Origin: Deltaproteobacteria bacterium
GTDB lineage: Bacteria; Desulfobacterota; Syntrophia; Syntrophales; Smithellaceae
NCBI GenBank assembly: GCA_025361065.1
Contig: JANYAY010000058.1
Coordinates: 1-42,574, forward strand
Direction: 5' to 3'
Length of the DNA stretch: 42,574 bases
Translations under genes and position numbers: made by a program
Shown: positions 15,836-23,758 of the stretch, in pieces
Layout of the letters: each line of letters begins with the position of its first letter
How positions within the stretch are numbered: position 1 is the first letter of the stretch
The notes under the pieces: generated by a model
What the model was told of the DNA's origin: nothing
The model's database searches: none
The model's input: the letters and a program-made list of their open reading frames with translations, nothing else

Positions 15836-16606
15836 ATGAACGATCAACATTTACTCTACGAGGTCGCAGACGGTATCGGCACCATTACGATCAATCGCGA
15901 ACAGCAGCGAAACGCGATTACACCCGAGGCGATTGATCTTTTCCATGCGTATCTCGATGAGGGAGAGAAGGATGAGCGCGTGAAAGCCCTTCTGATCACG
16001 GGGGCCGGCGACAAGGCCTTTTGCACCGGTGCCCAGCTCGCCTCGGGCATGGCGACGGAAGGAAAAGACGTGTTCGGATATTATGCGAGTCTTTTAAACA
16101 GGCTGGCGGGCTTTCCCAAGCCGACGGTGGCGCGCATCAAGGGCTTCTGTCTGGCCGGCGGTATGGGTTTTATGCTGGCCTGCGATATCGTGATCGCCGC
16201 CGCCGACGCCAAATTCGGCACACCGGAAGTGAATGTCGGGCTGTGGCCGATGATGATCGGCGCCCTGATATTTCGCAATGTTCCACAGAAAAGGGCGATG
16301 GAGATGATTCTTCTGGGCGAGCGGATGACCGCCCAGGAGGCCCTGGCCATGGGATTGATCACCCGCGTTGTGCCGGTAGACAAACTGGATGAAGAAGTGA
16401 TGACCGTTCTTACGAGTCTTGCTTCCAAAAGCCCGATCGGAATGCGGCTGGGCAAGCAGGCTTTTTACACAGCAGCAAACATGCCGTTGAAAGATGCCTT
16501 GAATTATCTTTCCGAAAAGCTCAAGGAAGTGGTGAGCACGGATGATGCCCGTGAAGGCATCACGGCCTTCATGGAAAAACGGCCGCCTGTTTTTACCGGC
16601 CGATAA
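15836..16606 (+). CDS. enoyl-CoA hydratase/isomerase family protein
   Basis: 256 residues of the crotonase fold. Oxyanion-hole segments are GDKAFCTGAQLAS and IKGFCLAGGMGFMLACD. In the catalytic region the first Glu is kept (GTPEVNVGLWPMMIG), but the stretch where canonical hydratases have their second Glu is changed to LWPMMIGALIF. Crotonases acting on branched glutaconyl-CoA esters (LiuC, AtuE) diverge in the same area. Next to a methylcrotonyl/geranyl-type carboxylase the expected reaction is hydration of 3-methylglutaconyl-CoA or its isohexenyl homologue to an HMG-CoA-like product. That is inferred from context. The ribosome site is AAGGAGGAA, 26 bases after the carrier gene. No HMG-CoA-lyase gene is visible in the window. 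Confidence 0.85.
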   Translation: MNDQHLLYEVADGIGTITINREQQRNAITPEAIDLFHAYLDEGEKDERVKALLITGAGDKAFCTGAQLASGMATEGKDVFGYYASLLNRLAGFPKPTVARIKGFCLAGGMGFMLACDIVIAAADAKFGTPEVNVGLWPMMIGALIFRNVPQKRAMEMILLGERMTAQEALAMGLITRVVPVDKLDEEVMTVLTSLASKSPIGMRLGKQAFYTAANMPLKDALNYLSEKLKEVVSTDDAREGITAFMEKRPPVFTGR

Positions 16607-16633
16607 ATCATAATCATCGAATAGGGGGAATGT

Positions 16634-18421
16634 ATGAGTACGAAAGATCCGAGAAGAAAAGACAAGGTCATCATCGCCAACTGCAGCGGTTATTTCGGCG
16701 ATCGCCTGACGGCGGCCAGGGAAATGGTGCAGGGTGGTCCGATTGACATTCTGACCGGAGACTATCTGGCGGAACTCACGATGGCGATCCTCTTCGGCCA
16801 GAAGATGAGGAAACCGGAGACGGGTTACGTGCCGACGTTTCTGAAGCAAATGGAACAGGTGATGGGGGAATGCCTCGACCGCGGCATTCGGGTGGTCTCC
16901 AACGCCGGCGGATTGAATCCGCAGGGAATGGCCAAAGAACTGAAGAAGATCGCGGACACCCTGGGCCTTCATCCGAAAATCGCCTGCATTGAAGGTGATG
17001 ATCTGATGGGACGGCTGGCGGAACTGCAGGAAAAAGGGGAAGCGTTTATTCACCTGGATAAGGGAATCAGCCTGAAAGATGCTGCCGCGATGCCCATTTC
17101 TGCCAATGCCTATATGGGTGGCTGGGGTGTCGCGGAAGCCCTGACCCAGGGAGCGGATATTGTCGTGGGCGGCCGTCTTGCGGATGCCTCGGTCGTGATG
17201 GGTCCGGCCGCCTGGTGGTTCGGCTGGCAGCGTCAGGATTGGGACAAGCTGGCCTCGGCTGCTGTTGCCGGTCATATCATCGAATGCGGCGCCCAGGCGA
17301 CAGGCGGAAATTATTCTTTTATCGAGGAAGTGCCCTCGTTTCTCAATGTCGGCTATCCCATCGCGGAAATCTTCGCGGACGGTTCCTTTGTAATCACCAA
17401 ACATCCCGGCACCGGAGGTCTCGTTTCGGTCGATACCGTCAAGGCCCAGCTGCTTTATGAAGTAAGGGGTCCGCAGTATCTGACGCCGGATGTGGCAGCC
17501 AGGTTCGATACGATCGAAATTTCTCAGGAGGGACCGGACCGGACGAAGATTACCGGTGTGAAGGGCGAGCCTCCCCCCGCGACGACTAAAGTCTGCATCA
17601 ACAATGCGGGCAATTATCGCAATTCGATGACAATCGTGTTGACGGGGCTGGACATTGAAAAGAAGGCGAAGATATTTGAGGATGCATTGTTCGACAGTCT
17701 CGGCGGTCGGGGAAAATTTGCCGTGGAGAATGTGCAGCTGATCCGCTCCGACAAGGAGGATCCCCAAACCAACGACGAAGCTTTTGCCTATCTGCGCGTC
17801 TCGGTGATGGATCCCGATGCGAAGAAAGTCGGGAAATTCTCATCGAAAATCGTTGAACTAGGTCTGGCCAATATTCCCGGTTTTACCGCAACCGCTCCGC
17901 CGACAAAGGGCGGACCAGCCATCATCCATTGGCCGACACTGATTTCGACCAAACATATCCAGCAGAAAGTTATGATCGAGGATAAAGTTGTGCTGATAGA
18001 TTCCGTTTTGCCGGACCCCGCAGCACCGGTGCCGGCTGCCAGAGAGATTACCATTCCACCGCTGCCCGCGGGAAAGATGATCAGAATGCCTCTGGGTCGA
18101 GTTTTCGCCACGCGTTCCGGCGACAAGGGCGGCAACGCCAATCTTGGGGTATGGGCGAAGACACCCGAGGCCTTCGCTTTCCTGAGAGAATTTCTGACGA
18201 CGGAAAAATTGAAGGAGCTCCTGCGCGACATGAGCGGATTTGAGATGGAGCGTTACGAATTCCCCAATCTCCTGGCTGTCAATTTTTATATCAAAGGAGT
18301 GCTGGGAGAAGGTGTGGCGGCGTCGCTCCGCAGTGACCCCCAGGCGAAGACACTCGGCGAATATCTGCGGGCAAAAGTCATCGACATGCCGGAAGCGATT
18401 GTTAGAAAGGATAAAAGCTAA
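16634..18421 (+). CDS. AtuA-family protein (acyclic terpene utilisation, DUF1446)
   Basis: 595 residues. The first 450 or so match the AtuA/DUF1446 core: IIANCSGYFGDRLTAAREMV, DILTGDYLAELTMAIL, VVSNAGGLNPQGMAKELK, CIEGDDLMG and the glycine-rich IVVGGRLADASVVMGPAAW. From about 490 on is the small AtuA-associated ferredoxin-fold domain, with GRVFATRSGDKGGNANLGVWAKT. AtuA is essential for citronellol/geraniol growth in Pseudomonas, but its biochemical role was never clearly settled. Its place directly after a split carboxylase and a crotonase reproduces the Atu gene neighbourhood. The start follows AGGGGGAATGT. The gene is complete, with no frameshift. Confidence 0.85.
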   Translation: MSTKDPRRKDKVIIANCSGYFGDRLTAAREMVQGGPIDILTGDYLAELTMAILFGQKMRKPETGYVPTFLKQMEQVMGECLDRGIRVVSNAGGLNPQGMAKELKKIADTLGLHPKIACIEGDDLMGRLAELQEKGEAFIHLDKGISLKDAAAMPISANAYMGGWGVAEALTQGADIVVGGRLADASVVMGPAAWWFGWQRQDWDKLASAAVAGHIIECGAQATGGNYSFIEEVPSFLNVGYPIAEIFADGSFVITKHPGTGGLVSVDTVKAQLLYEVRGPQYLTPDVAARFDTIEISQEGPDRTKITGVKGEPPPATTKVCINNAGNYRNSMTIVLTGLDIEKKAKIFEDALFDSLGGRGKFAVENVQLIRSDKEDPQTNDEAFAYLRVSVMDPDAKKVGKFSSKIVELGLANIPGFTATAPPTKGGPAIIHWPTLISTKHIQQKVMIEDKVVLIDSVLPDPAAPVPAAREITIPPLPAGKMIRMPLGRVFATRSGDKGGNANLGVWAKTPEAFAFLREFLTTEKLKELLRDMSGFEMERYEFPNLLAVNFYIKGVLGEGVAASLRSDPQAKTLGEYLRAKVIDMPEAIVRKDKS

Positions 18422-18473
18422 AGGCTGAAGGCTGAAGACTGAAGGCCGAAGACTGAAGGCCGAAGGTGAAGGA
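18422..18473 (+). repeat. short tandem repeat, heptamer GRCYGAA
   Basis: About seven imperfect copies of a 7-bp unit (GGCTGAA, GACTGAA, GGCCGAA) begin right after the AtuA stop codon. A shorter run of the same unit lies at 25061-25083, also just after a stop codon. No coding or promoter role is visible; the copies look like slippage-prone intergenic filler. Confidence 0.7.
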
Positions 18474-18600
18474 GATGCAACAGTCTGGTGCAAGACAGGG
18501 GGAAGAAGGCGGTTTCCGACGTCCCAACCGCTTCCATTCCCTAAAAAACGTATCACAGAGCATGAAAACAGTATTCCTGGAAACAGGAAGGAGGTGTTCA

Positions 18601-20313
18601 GTGACAGTTTACGATACCAAACCATGGTTGCGATCTTATGACCCCTGGGTGGAGCCCGAGATAACGATTCCCAATGAAACTTATGTGGATATGTTGGAAA
18701 AAGCCATTAGTCACGATCCGGAGCGGGCCGCATTTCATTTTCTCGGCAGCACTTGCAGCTACAGAGACCTGGACAGTTTATCCGGCAGTTTTGCCGGATA
18801 TCTGGCCTCCCGGGGCTGTGTTCCAGGCGACGTGGTCGGGGTGAATCTTCCCAATACTCCCCAGTATCTGATTGCCCTGGCCGGCATTCTGCGCGCCGGT
18901 TGCGTGGCCAGCGGGGTTTCTCCCCTCCTGACGCCCAAAGAAATGGCCAATCAGATCAATGACACATCCGTAAAGTGCCTGGTCACGCTGGATGCCATTT
19001 TCGAAAATCGCGTGCAAAAAATACGCAATGACGTTCCGTCCCTGAAAAGTTGCATTGTAACAAATATTACCGACTTCCTGCCGTTGCATAAAAGATTTCT
19101 GGGAAAGTTACTGAAAAAAGTTCCCGTGGGGAAGGTGGAGCCGATCATCGGCAAAGAGATTATCCCGTTCATGGATGTTGTCCGGAAATATGGAGCATCA
19201 AGGCCGAACGTGCGTATCGTTCCGGAAGATACCTGTCTGATTCAGTATACAGGTGGAACGACAGGACTGCCCAAGGGAGCTGTACTGACTCACCGTAATA
19301 TGGTGGCTAATGTAACTCAGGCCACAAGATGGTTCGATCTCAAATTGGGTGGAGGGGTAGCCTGTTCGGGATTTCCGTTTTTTCATCAGGCGGGTCTCTA
19401 TCTGGGGATGATAACCATGTCCATGTCTTACACTCAATGCCTGATTCCCGATCCCCGCAACACCGACCATGTCTGCCGGGAAATTTCCCAACACCACCCC
19501 AGCATCATGTTGCATGTCCCGGCTCTCTATCAGATGCTGATGGATAATCCGGCTTTTGCAAAAATTGATTTCTCAACTTGTGATGTATGTATTTCCGGTG
19601 CGGCGCCGTTTTCGAAAAAAGCTATCATTGCCCTGGAAGCGATTGTCGGCGAAGGGAAAGTTGTGGAAATCCTCGGCATGACCGAAGCGAGCCCCCTCAT
19701 TACGATGAATCCCCGCAAAGGGAAAAAGAAGCTCGGCTCTGTCGGACTGCCCTTGCCCAGCACAAAGATTAAAGTGGTCGACGTGGAAACTGGAATGGCA
19801 GAGATGCCGGTTGGTGAAGTTGGCGAACTGATCGTAAACGGGCCTCAGGTGATGAAGGGGTATCACAACAAGCCCGGGGAAACTGCCAACAGCCTGCGGG
19901 AGTACCAGCAGGAAACGTGGCTCTATACCGGCGATGTGGTCAGGATGGACGAAGACGGGTATGTTTTTATCGCTGACCGTTCCAAGGATATGCTCATCGT
20001 GGGGGGCTATAAGGTGTTTTCCCGGGAGGTTGAAGAGGTTTTGAGCCAGAATGCAGCAGTCCAGTTTTGCGCCATTATCGGAATGCCTGATCCCAAGAGG
20101 CCGGACAGCCAGGTGGTCAAGGCGGTAATCCAACTTTCCGCCGGGGCTGTGGGTAAAGATCCGGAAGCCGTGAAGAAAGAACTGCTTGATCATTGTCGGG
20201 AAAACCTGACGCCTTATAAGGTTCCCAAGATCATTGAGTTTACGGATGCCATGCCGCTGACGGCAGTGGGGAAGGTGGATAAGAAGGTGCTCAGGGCAGC
20301 CGTCGGGAATTAG
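18601..20313 (+). CDS. AMP-forming acyl-CoA synthetase
   Basis: About 570 residues of the ANL superfamily: core motif IQYTGGTTGLPKGAVLTH, ILGMTEASPL, the WLYTGDVVRMDEDGYVFIADRSKDMLIVGG hinge region (written here in parts: GDVVRMDEDGY and DRSKDML) and the C-terminal Lys in TAVGKVDKK. It activates a medium/long or branched fatty acid to its CoA ester. The open frame begins at 18466, but the ribosome site decides for the GTG at 18601, which follows AAGGAGGTGTTCA; the earlier codons are low-complexity and unconserved. Placed between the AtuA-like and acyl-CoA dehydrogenase genes, it is the probable entry step of the catabolic cluster. The substrate is unknown; a branched or isoprenoid acid would fit the rest. 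Confidence 0.88.
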   Translation: MTVYDTKPWLRSYDPWVEPEITIPNETYVDMLEKAISHDPERAAFHFLGSTCSYRDLDSLSGSFAGYLASRGCVPGDVVGVNLPNTPQYLIALAGILRAGCVASGVSPLLTPKEMANQINDTSVKCLVTLDAIFENRVQKIRNDVPSLKSCIVTNITDFLPLHKRFLGKLLKKVPVGKVEPIIGKEIIPFMDVVRKYGASRPNVRIVPEDTCLIQYTGGTTGLPKGAVLTHRNMVANVTQATRWFDLKLGGGVACSGFPFFHQAGLYLGMITMSMSYTQCLIPDPRNTDHVCREISQHHPSIMLHVPALYQMLMDNPAFAKIDFSTCDVCISGAAPFSKKAIIALEAIVGEGKVVEILGMTEASPLITMNPRKGKKKLGSVGLPLPSTKIKVVDVETGMAEMPVGEVGELIVNGPQVMKGYHNKPGETANSLREYQQETWLYTGDVVRMDEDGYVFIADRSKDMLIVGGYKVFSREVEEVLSQNAAVQFCAIIGMPDPKRPDSQVVKAVIQLSAGAVGKDPEAVKKELLDHCRENLTPYKVPKIIEFTDAMPLTAVGKVDKKVLRAAVGN

Positions 20314-20371
20314 ATAATGGGCAAAGGAAAAGCACCTGCGCCCAGTTGAATTTATCCATTAGGAGGAGAAA

Positions 20372-21508
20372 ATGTATTTTGATGAGACACACAATGCGTT
20401 CCGGGAATCGGTGAAAAGATTTATCGACAAGGAGATCAATCCCTATATAGACGAATGGGAGGAGAAGACCGCTCCGCTGCATGACCTGTTTAAGAAAATG
20501 GGGGATCTTGGCTTCCTGGGGATTCGTTACGATCCGCAATATGGCGGGCAGGGGCTGGACTACTGGTATGAGACAATTCTCCTCGAAGAAGCCGGACATA
20601 TTCACGGTTTAGGTGTTTCGACGGCGATTGCCGTACAGACCAATATGGCGACACCCGCGATCGACGCATTTGGCAGCGAATACCTGAAGGACAAATATCT
20701 GAGGGGCGCAATTGCCGGCGATATGGTTGCGGCCATTGCCGTCACGGAACCCGATGCCGGCTCGGATGTGTTTGCCATCAAGACAAAGGCGGTGAAGAAG
20801 GGGGATCACTATATCATCAACGGCTCCAAGACCTATATCACCAACGGAACCCAGGCCGACTTTCTGACCCTGTTGGCGAAGACGAGCGACGAGGGGGGAT
20901 ATCATTCGTTCGGTCTTTTCGTCGTACCGACAAATCTGCCCGGCTTCGTCGTCAGCAAGAAACTCGATAAGCTGGGTTTGCGCAGCAGCGATACGGCGGA
21001 GCTCTTTTTCGACAATGTTGCCGTGCCGGTGGAGAATTTAATCGGTGCAGAGGGAGAGGGCTTCATCTATCAGATGAAACAGTTCCAGCATGAACGGTTT
21101 ACGATTCTACCGGGCGTCCATGTGTGCGTTCAGGATATGATCGATATGACGGTTGATTATCTGAAACAGCGGATCGTCTTCGGCAAACCTCTCATCACCA
21201 AGCAGGTCCTGCGGCATCGGCTGGCCGGGTGGCTGATGAAAAATGAATGCTTAAAACAACTCACGTATCATATCGTCCGCATGAAAATGGAAGGACGCGA
21301 CGTAACCCGCGAGATATCGATGGGGAAACTGTTTGCCGGACAGTTGATTGCCGAGGTTGCCAGCGGCTGTCTCCAGATGTTCGGGGGCATGGGGTTTATG
21401 AACGAGACACTGATTTCCCGATATTTCAGAGATTCCCGGATTATGTCGATCGGGGCTGGGGCGGACGAGGTCATGTACGAAGTCATTGCCCGAACTTCAG
21501 GATTTTAG
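20372..21508 (+). CDS. acyl-CoA dehydrogenase (isovaleryl/citronellyl-CoA type)
   Basis: 378 residues with the standard layout: IAVTEPDAGSDVFAIKT, NGSKTYITNGTQADF, then the helical domain with QMFGGMGFMNETLISRYFRDSR. At the usual catalytic Glu position the sequence reads SIGAGADEVM, i.e. Ala. The same GAG pattern occurs in isovaleryl-CoA dehydrogenase and, as I recall, in citronellyl-CoA dehydrogenases, where the base comes from another helix. Here that helix (MIDMTVDYLKQRIVFG) has Asp but no Glu, so the base is not assigned. It would make the 2-enoyl-CoA that the upstream carboxylase needs, so it fits the LiuA/AtuD slot. The ribosome site AGGAGGAG lies just before the ATG, 58 bases after the synthetase stop. 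Confidence 0.88.
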   Translation: MYFDETHNAFRESVKRFIDKEINPYIDEWEEKTAPLHDLFKKMGDLGFLGIRYDPQYGGQGLDYWYETILLEEAGHIHGLGVSTAIAVQTNMATPAIDAFGSEYLKDKYLRGAIAGDMVAAIAVTEPDAGSDVFAIKTKAVKKGDHYIINGSKTYITNGTQADFLTLLAKTSDEGGYHSFGLFVVPTNLPGFVVSKKLDKLGLRSSDTAELFFDNVAVPVENLIGAEGEGFIYQMKQFQHERFTILPGVHVCVQDMIDMTVDYLKQRIVFGKPLITKQVLRHRLAGWLMKNECLKQLTYHIVRMKMEGRDVTREISMGKLFAGQLIAEVASGCLQMFGGMGFMNETLISRYFRDSRIMSIGAGADEVMYEVIARTSGF

Positions 21509-21575
21509 ACCGGCGAAGGCCCGAAGGCTGTCGGATGGAGGATATGCTGTACAAACAGGAAACGAGGGAAAAAGG

Positions 21576-22550
21576 ATGTTCAAAACAAGACTAACGGAAA
21601 TGTTGGGGATTCCTCACCCGATCATGATGGGGGGAATGCAGTGGTTGTCAACCGCCGAGTTTGTCGCGGCGGCGGCGAATGCGGGCGTGATGGCTTTTCT
21701 GACGGCAGAAACATTTTTAACCGCTGATGAATTTCGGGAGGAAATCCGGAAAACACGTCGTCTGACGGATAAACCTTTCGGGGTGAACATCAGCATGCTC
21801 CCCGAATTGGGGCGCGGGGAACGCTCGCTGGGTTTTGCGAAAGTAGCCGCTGAAGAGAGGGTAACGGCGGCGGAGACAGCCGGCAATGATCCGGCATTTC
21901 TTGTCCCTGTGCTCAAGGACGGAGGGATCAAAATATTTCATAAGGTGCCCACGCTTCGTTTTGCCAAAAAAGCCGTTGCCAGTGGTGTGGACGGGATTAT
22001 CATAGTAGGTTTTGAATGTGGCGGCCATCCCGGTATGGATGATGTCCCTCTGTCGATCATGCTGCCCCGGGCTGTGGATGAACTTTCGGTTCCCATTATT
22101 GCTGCCGGTGGTATTGCCGATGCCAGGGGGTTCGCTGCTGCGCTGTGCTACGGGGCATCAGGCGTCCTCATCGGAACCCGTTTTGTGGCGACATCCGAAA
22201 GCACGATGCATGAAACGATGAAGAGACGGTATCTCGAGGTAACGGAAAGAGATACGACGCTCATCATGAGAACCCTGAATAACCCCATGCGCTGCATGAA
22301 AAACCGGGCTACCGGGCAGGCGCTGGAGATGGAAGCCCGTGGTGCAGGACTGCTGGAACTTCTCACAATCGTTGGTGGAAAGATAGGCCGGGAAATGTAT
22401 GCCAAGGGAGACCCGGAAGGCGTCCCCATTGCTTGTGGTCTGGCGGCATCGCTCATTCATGAGATCAAACCGATCGCCGCAGTCGTAAACGAGATTATCT
22501 CGGGCGCCCATGCTATTTTGTCGCGCATAAGGACTCTGGAAGTCGCATAA
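21576..22550 (+). CDS. nitronate monooxygenase / FabK-like FMN protein
   Basis: 324 residues forming an FMN TIM barrel of the 2-nitropropane-dioxygenase family: HPIMMGGMQWLST at the N-terminus, VDGIIIVGFECGGHPGMDD in the middle, VPIIAAGGIADARGF and the phosphate-binding ASGVLIGTRFVAT near the C-terminus. The family includes true nitronate monooxygenases, FabK-type enoyl reductases and many flavoproteins in acyl-CoA pathways of anaerobes whose reaction is unknown. An oxygen-dependent activity is unlikely in a strict anaerobe, so an enoyl-CoA or other reductase role is more plausible here; that is inference. The frame opens at 21486, overlapping the dehydrogenase stop, but the ATG at 21576 follows GAGGGAAAAAGG and begins the conserved region. 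Confidence 0.8.
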   Translation: MFKTRLTEMLGIPHPIMMGGMQWLSTAEFVAAAANAGVMAFLTAETFLTADEFREEIRKTRRLTDKPFGVNISMLPELGRGERSLGFAKVAAEERVTAAETAGNDPAFLVPVLKDGGIKIFHKVPTLRFAKKAVASGVDGIIIVGFECGGHPGMDDVPLSIMLPRAVDELSVPIIAAGGIADARGFAAALCYGASGVLIGTRFVATSESTMHETMKRRYLEVTERDTTLIMRTLNNPMRCMKNRATGQALEMEARGAGLLELLTIVGGKIGREMYAKGDPEGVPIACGLAASLIHEIKPIAAVVNEIISGAHAILSRIRTLEVA

Positions 22551-22566
22551 CGATCCGCGAGGCAGG

Positions 22567-22668
22567 ATCAACCACCTCGCGGGCTCGCTTACGAGGTAGG
22601 AAATGAACGTCATTATATCGCGAGCGAGCTCACGAGAATTAACGCTTGTCCCGCGTGAGACGGATTGA
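22567..22668 (+). repeat. intergenic repeat family 2, copy B
   Basis: Matches the reverse complement of 5043-5143 over its whole 102 bp. It begins 16 bp after the stop of the flavoprotein gene, as copy A begins within a few bases of the radical SAM stop. It holds small hairpins (CTCGC...GCGAG-like and CGCGAGC-ga-GCTCACG) at the same places as copy A but with different bases. Confidence 0.75.
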
Positions 22669-22900
22669 AGCCGGGGTGAATCGGCTCAGGGGGAAAAATA
22701 TGCGGACATAAGTGTATGGAGGTTTTTCGCTGCTCTTGATGTTAAACGAAGAATATGATAGGAGCGTCAACGCAATAAGCTGAGCTGGTTCCCCTGGTTT
22801 TGGCGAATTTTCAATGCTGATGGGCCGACGTAACGTCCATTTTCCGGTCAGTCGGGGCACAGAAAAGAAAGCTCAGTAATTTTTAAAGCAGGTGTATGAA
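22669..22900 (+). promoter_or_regulatory. upstream region of the TetR gene with a small palindrome
   Basis: With the repeat before it, this makes up 350 bp without a gene. GACGT-a-ACGTC (22827-22837) is a perfect 11-bp palindrome about 65 bp before the TetR start, at a distance that suits autoregulation. No convincing -35/-10 pair was found. The palindromes seen at 11963-11986 do not recur here. Confidence 0.3.
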
Positions 22901-23602
22901 ATGACTAAGGTAAACAATAATGATGACGCCCTTCCAAGACGGTCGATGAGGCGTCTCCGGGAAAAGGAAAATCGCTGTAATACCATCCTGAAAGCGGCTG
23001 AAGAGTTGTTTGGCCGCAAAGGCTACCATTCGACAGGCATTGAAGAAATCGCCGATCTGGCGGAGGTGTCGACTGGTTCCGTGTACTTCTATTTTAAAAA
23101 CAAAGAGGAACTCCTGATCAAACTGATGCAGGAAATCGGTCATGACCTCAGAAAATTCATGGGTGAGGAGTTTCAGAAAACCGAGTTTTCCCTCGATAGC
23201 TTTCGGACAATTTCCTATGCCTTTCTGGGTGACTTCTGTTTGCGCCATCCGGAGAAAATCGCTATTTTTTTCCGGGAATCGGTCGGTCAGAGCGTGGAAG
23301 TCGAAGAACAAAGAAAGCAGGTGTTTGTCAAGCTGACACAGGACATCAAAGATGCCGTGATCAAGATCAGTGAGGGACAGGGCAAACATTTTGTGACGAA
23401 ATTATCGCCGGAATTGATTGCCGTCTGCATTGTCGGGATTTATGAGCGCATCGCCTGTTATTACCTGCTTTGGCAGGACCGTTCCGCAGATGTCATGCAA
23501 ATGGCCCAGGAATCGGCATCATTCATGCTGGGCGGAGTGAACAACCTCTTTGTTCCGGATGCCCCGATATCCGGTAAACGGGGAAAAGGCATCAACAAAT
23601 AA
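22901..23602 (+). CDS. TetR/AcrR family transcriptional regulator
   Basis: About 233 residues. The N-terminal helix-turn-helix is clear: ILKAAEELFGRKGYHSTGIEEIADLAEVSTGSVYFYFKNKEELL lies at about residues 30-75, with the diagnostic ST(G)SVYFYFKNKEEL recognition helix. The C-terminal ligand domain is helical and unremarkable. The ATG at 22901 follows AGGTG at six bases; a GTG nine bases earlier is also in frame. Related TetR proteins in fatty-acid clusters (FadR, PsrA, LiuQ-like) release DNA on binding acyl-CoA. Candidate targets are its own promoter and the divergent region near 11970. It stands between the catabolic genes and the transporter, so control of the whole cluster is likely but inferred. 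Confidence 0.88.
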   Translation: MTKVNNNDDALPRRSMRRLREKENRCNTILKAAEELFGRKGYHSTGIEEIADLAEVSTGSVYFYFKNKEELLIKLMQEIGHDLRKFMGEEFQKTEFSLDSFRTISYAFLGDFCLRHPEKIAIFFRESVGQSVEVEEQRKQVFVKLTQDIKDAVIKISEGQGKHFVTKLSPELIAVCIVGIYERIACYYLLWQDRSADVMQMAQESASFMLGGVNNLFVPDAPISGKRGKGINK

Positions 23603-23758
23603 ACGGTCGCATCCGGAGCTTTGCCATCTCTGCACACCCTGCCTGCAATCATCGGCACAACATACTGCATTTTTAGCCAGTTTTTCATTGACAGGCAAAA
23701 CCTTCTCAGCCTATCCTGTATCCATAAAAAAATGCCTTATCAACCCCGGGAGGTGGAG

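Noticed and set aside
16094-17767. 557-codon open frame on the minus strand opposite the crotonase and AtuA genes
   Set aside because: It crosses two well-supported genes on the other strand, has no recognisable motif and is rich in His, Arg and Gly as antisense frames are.
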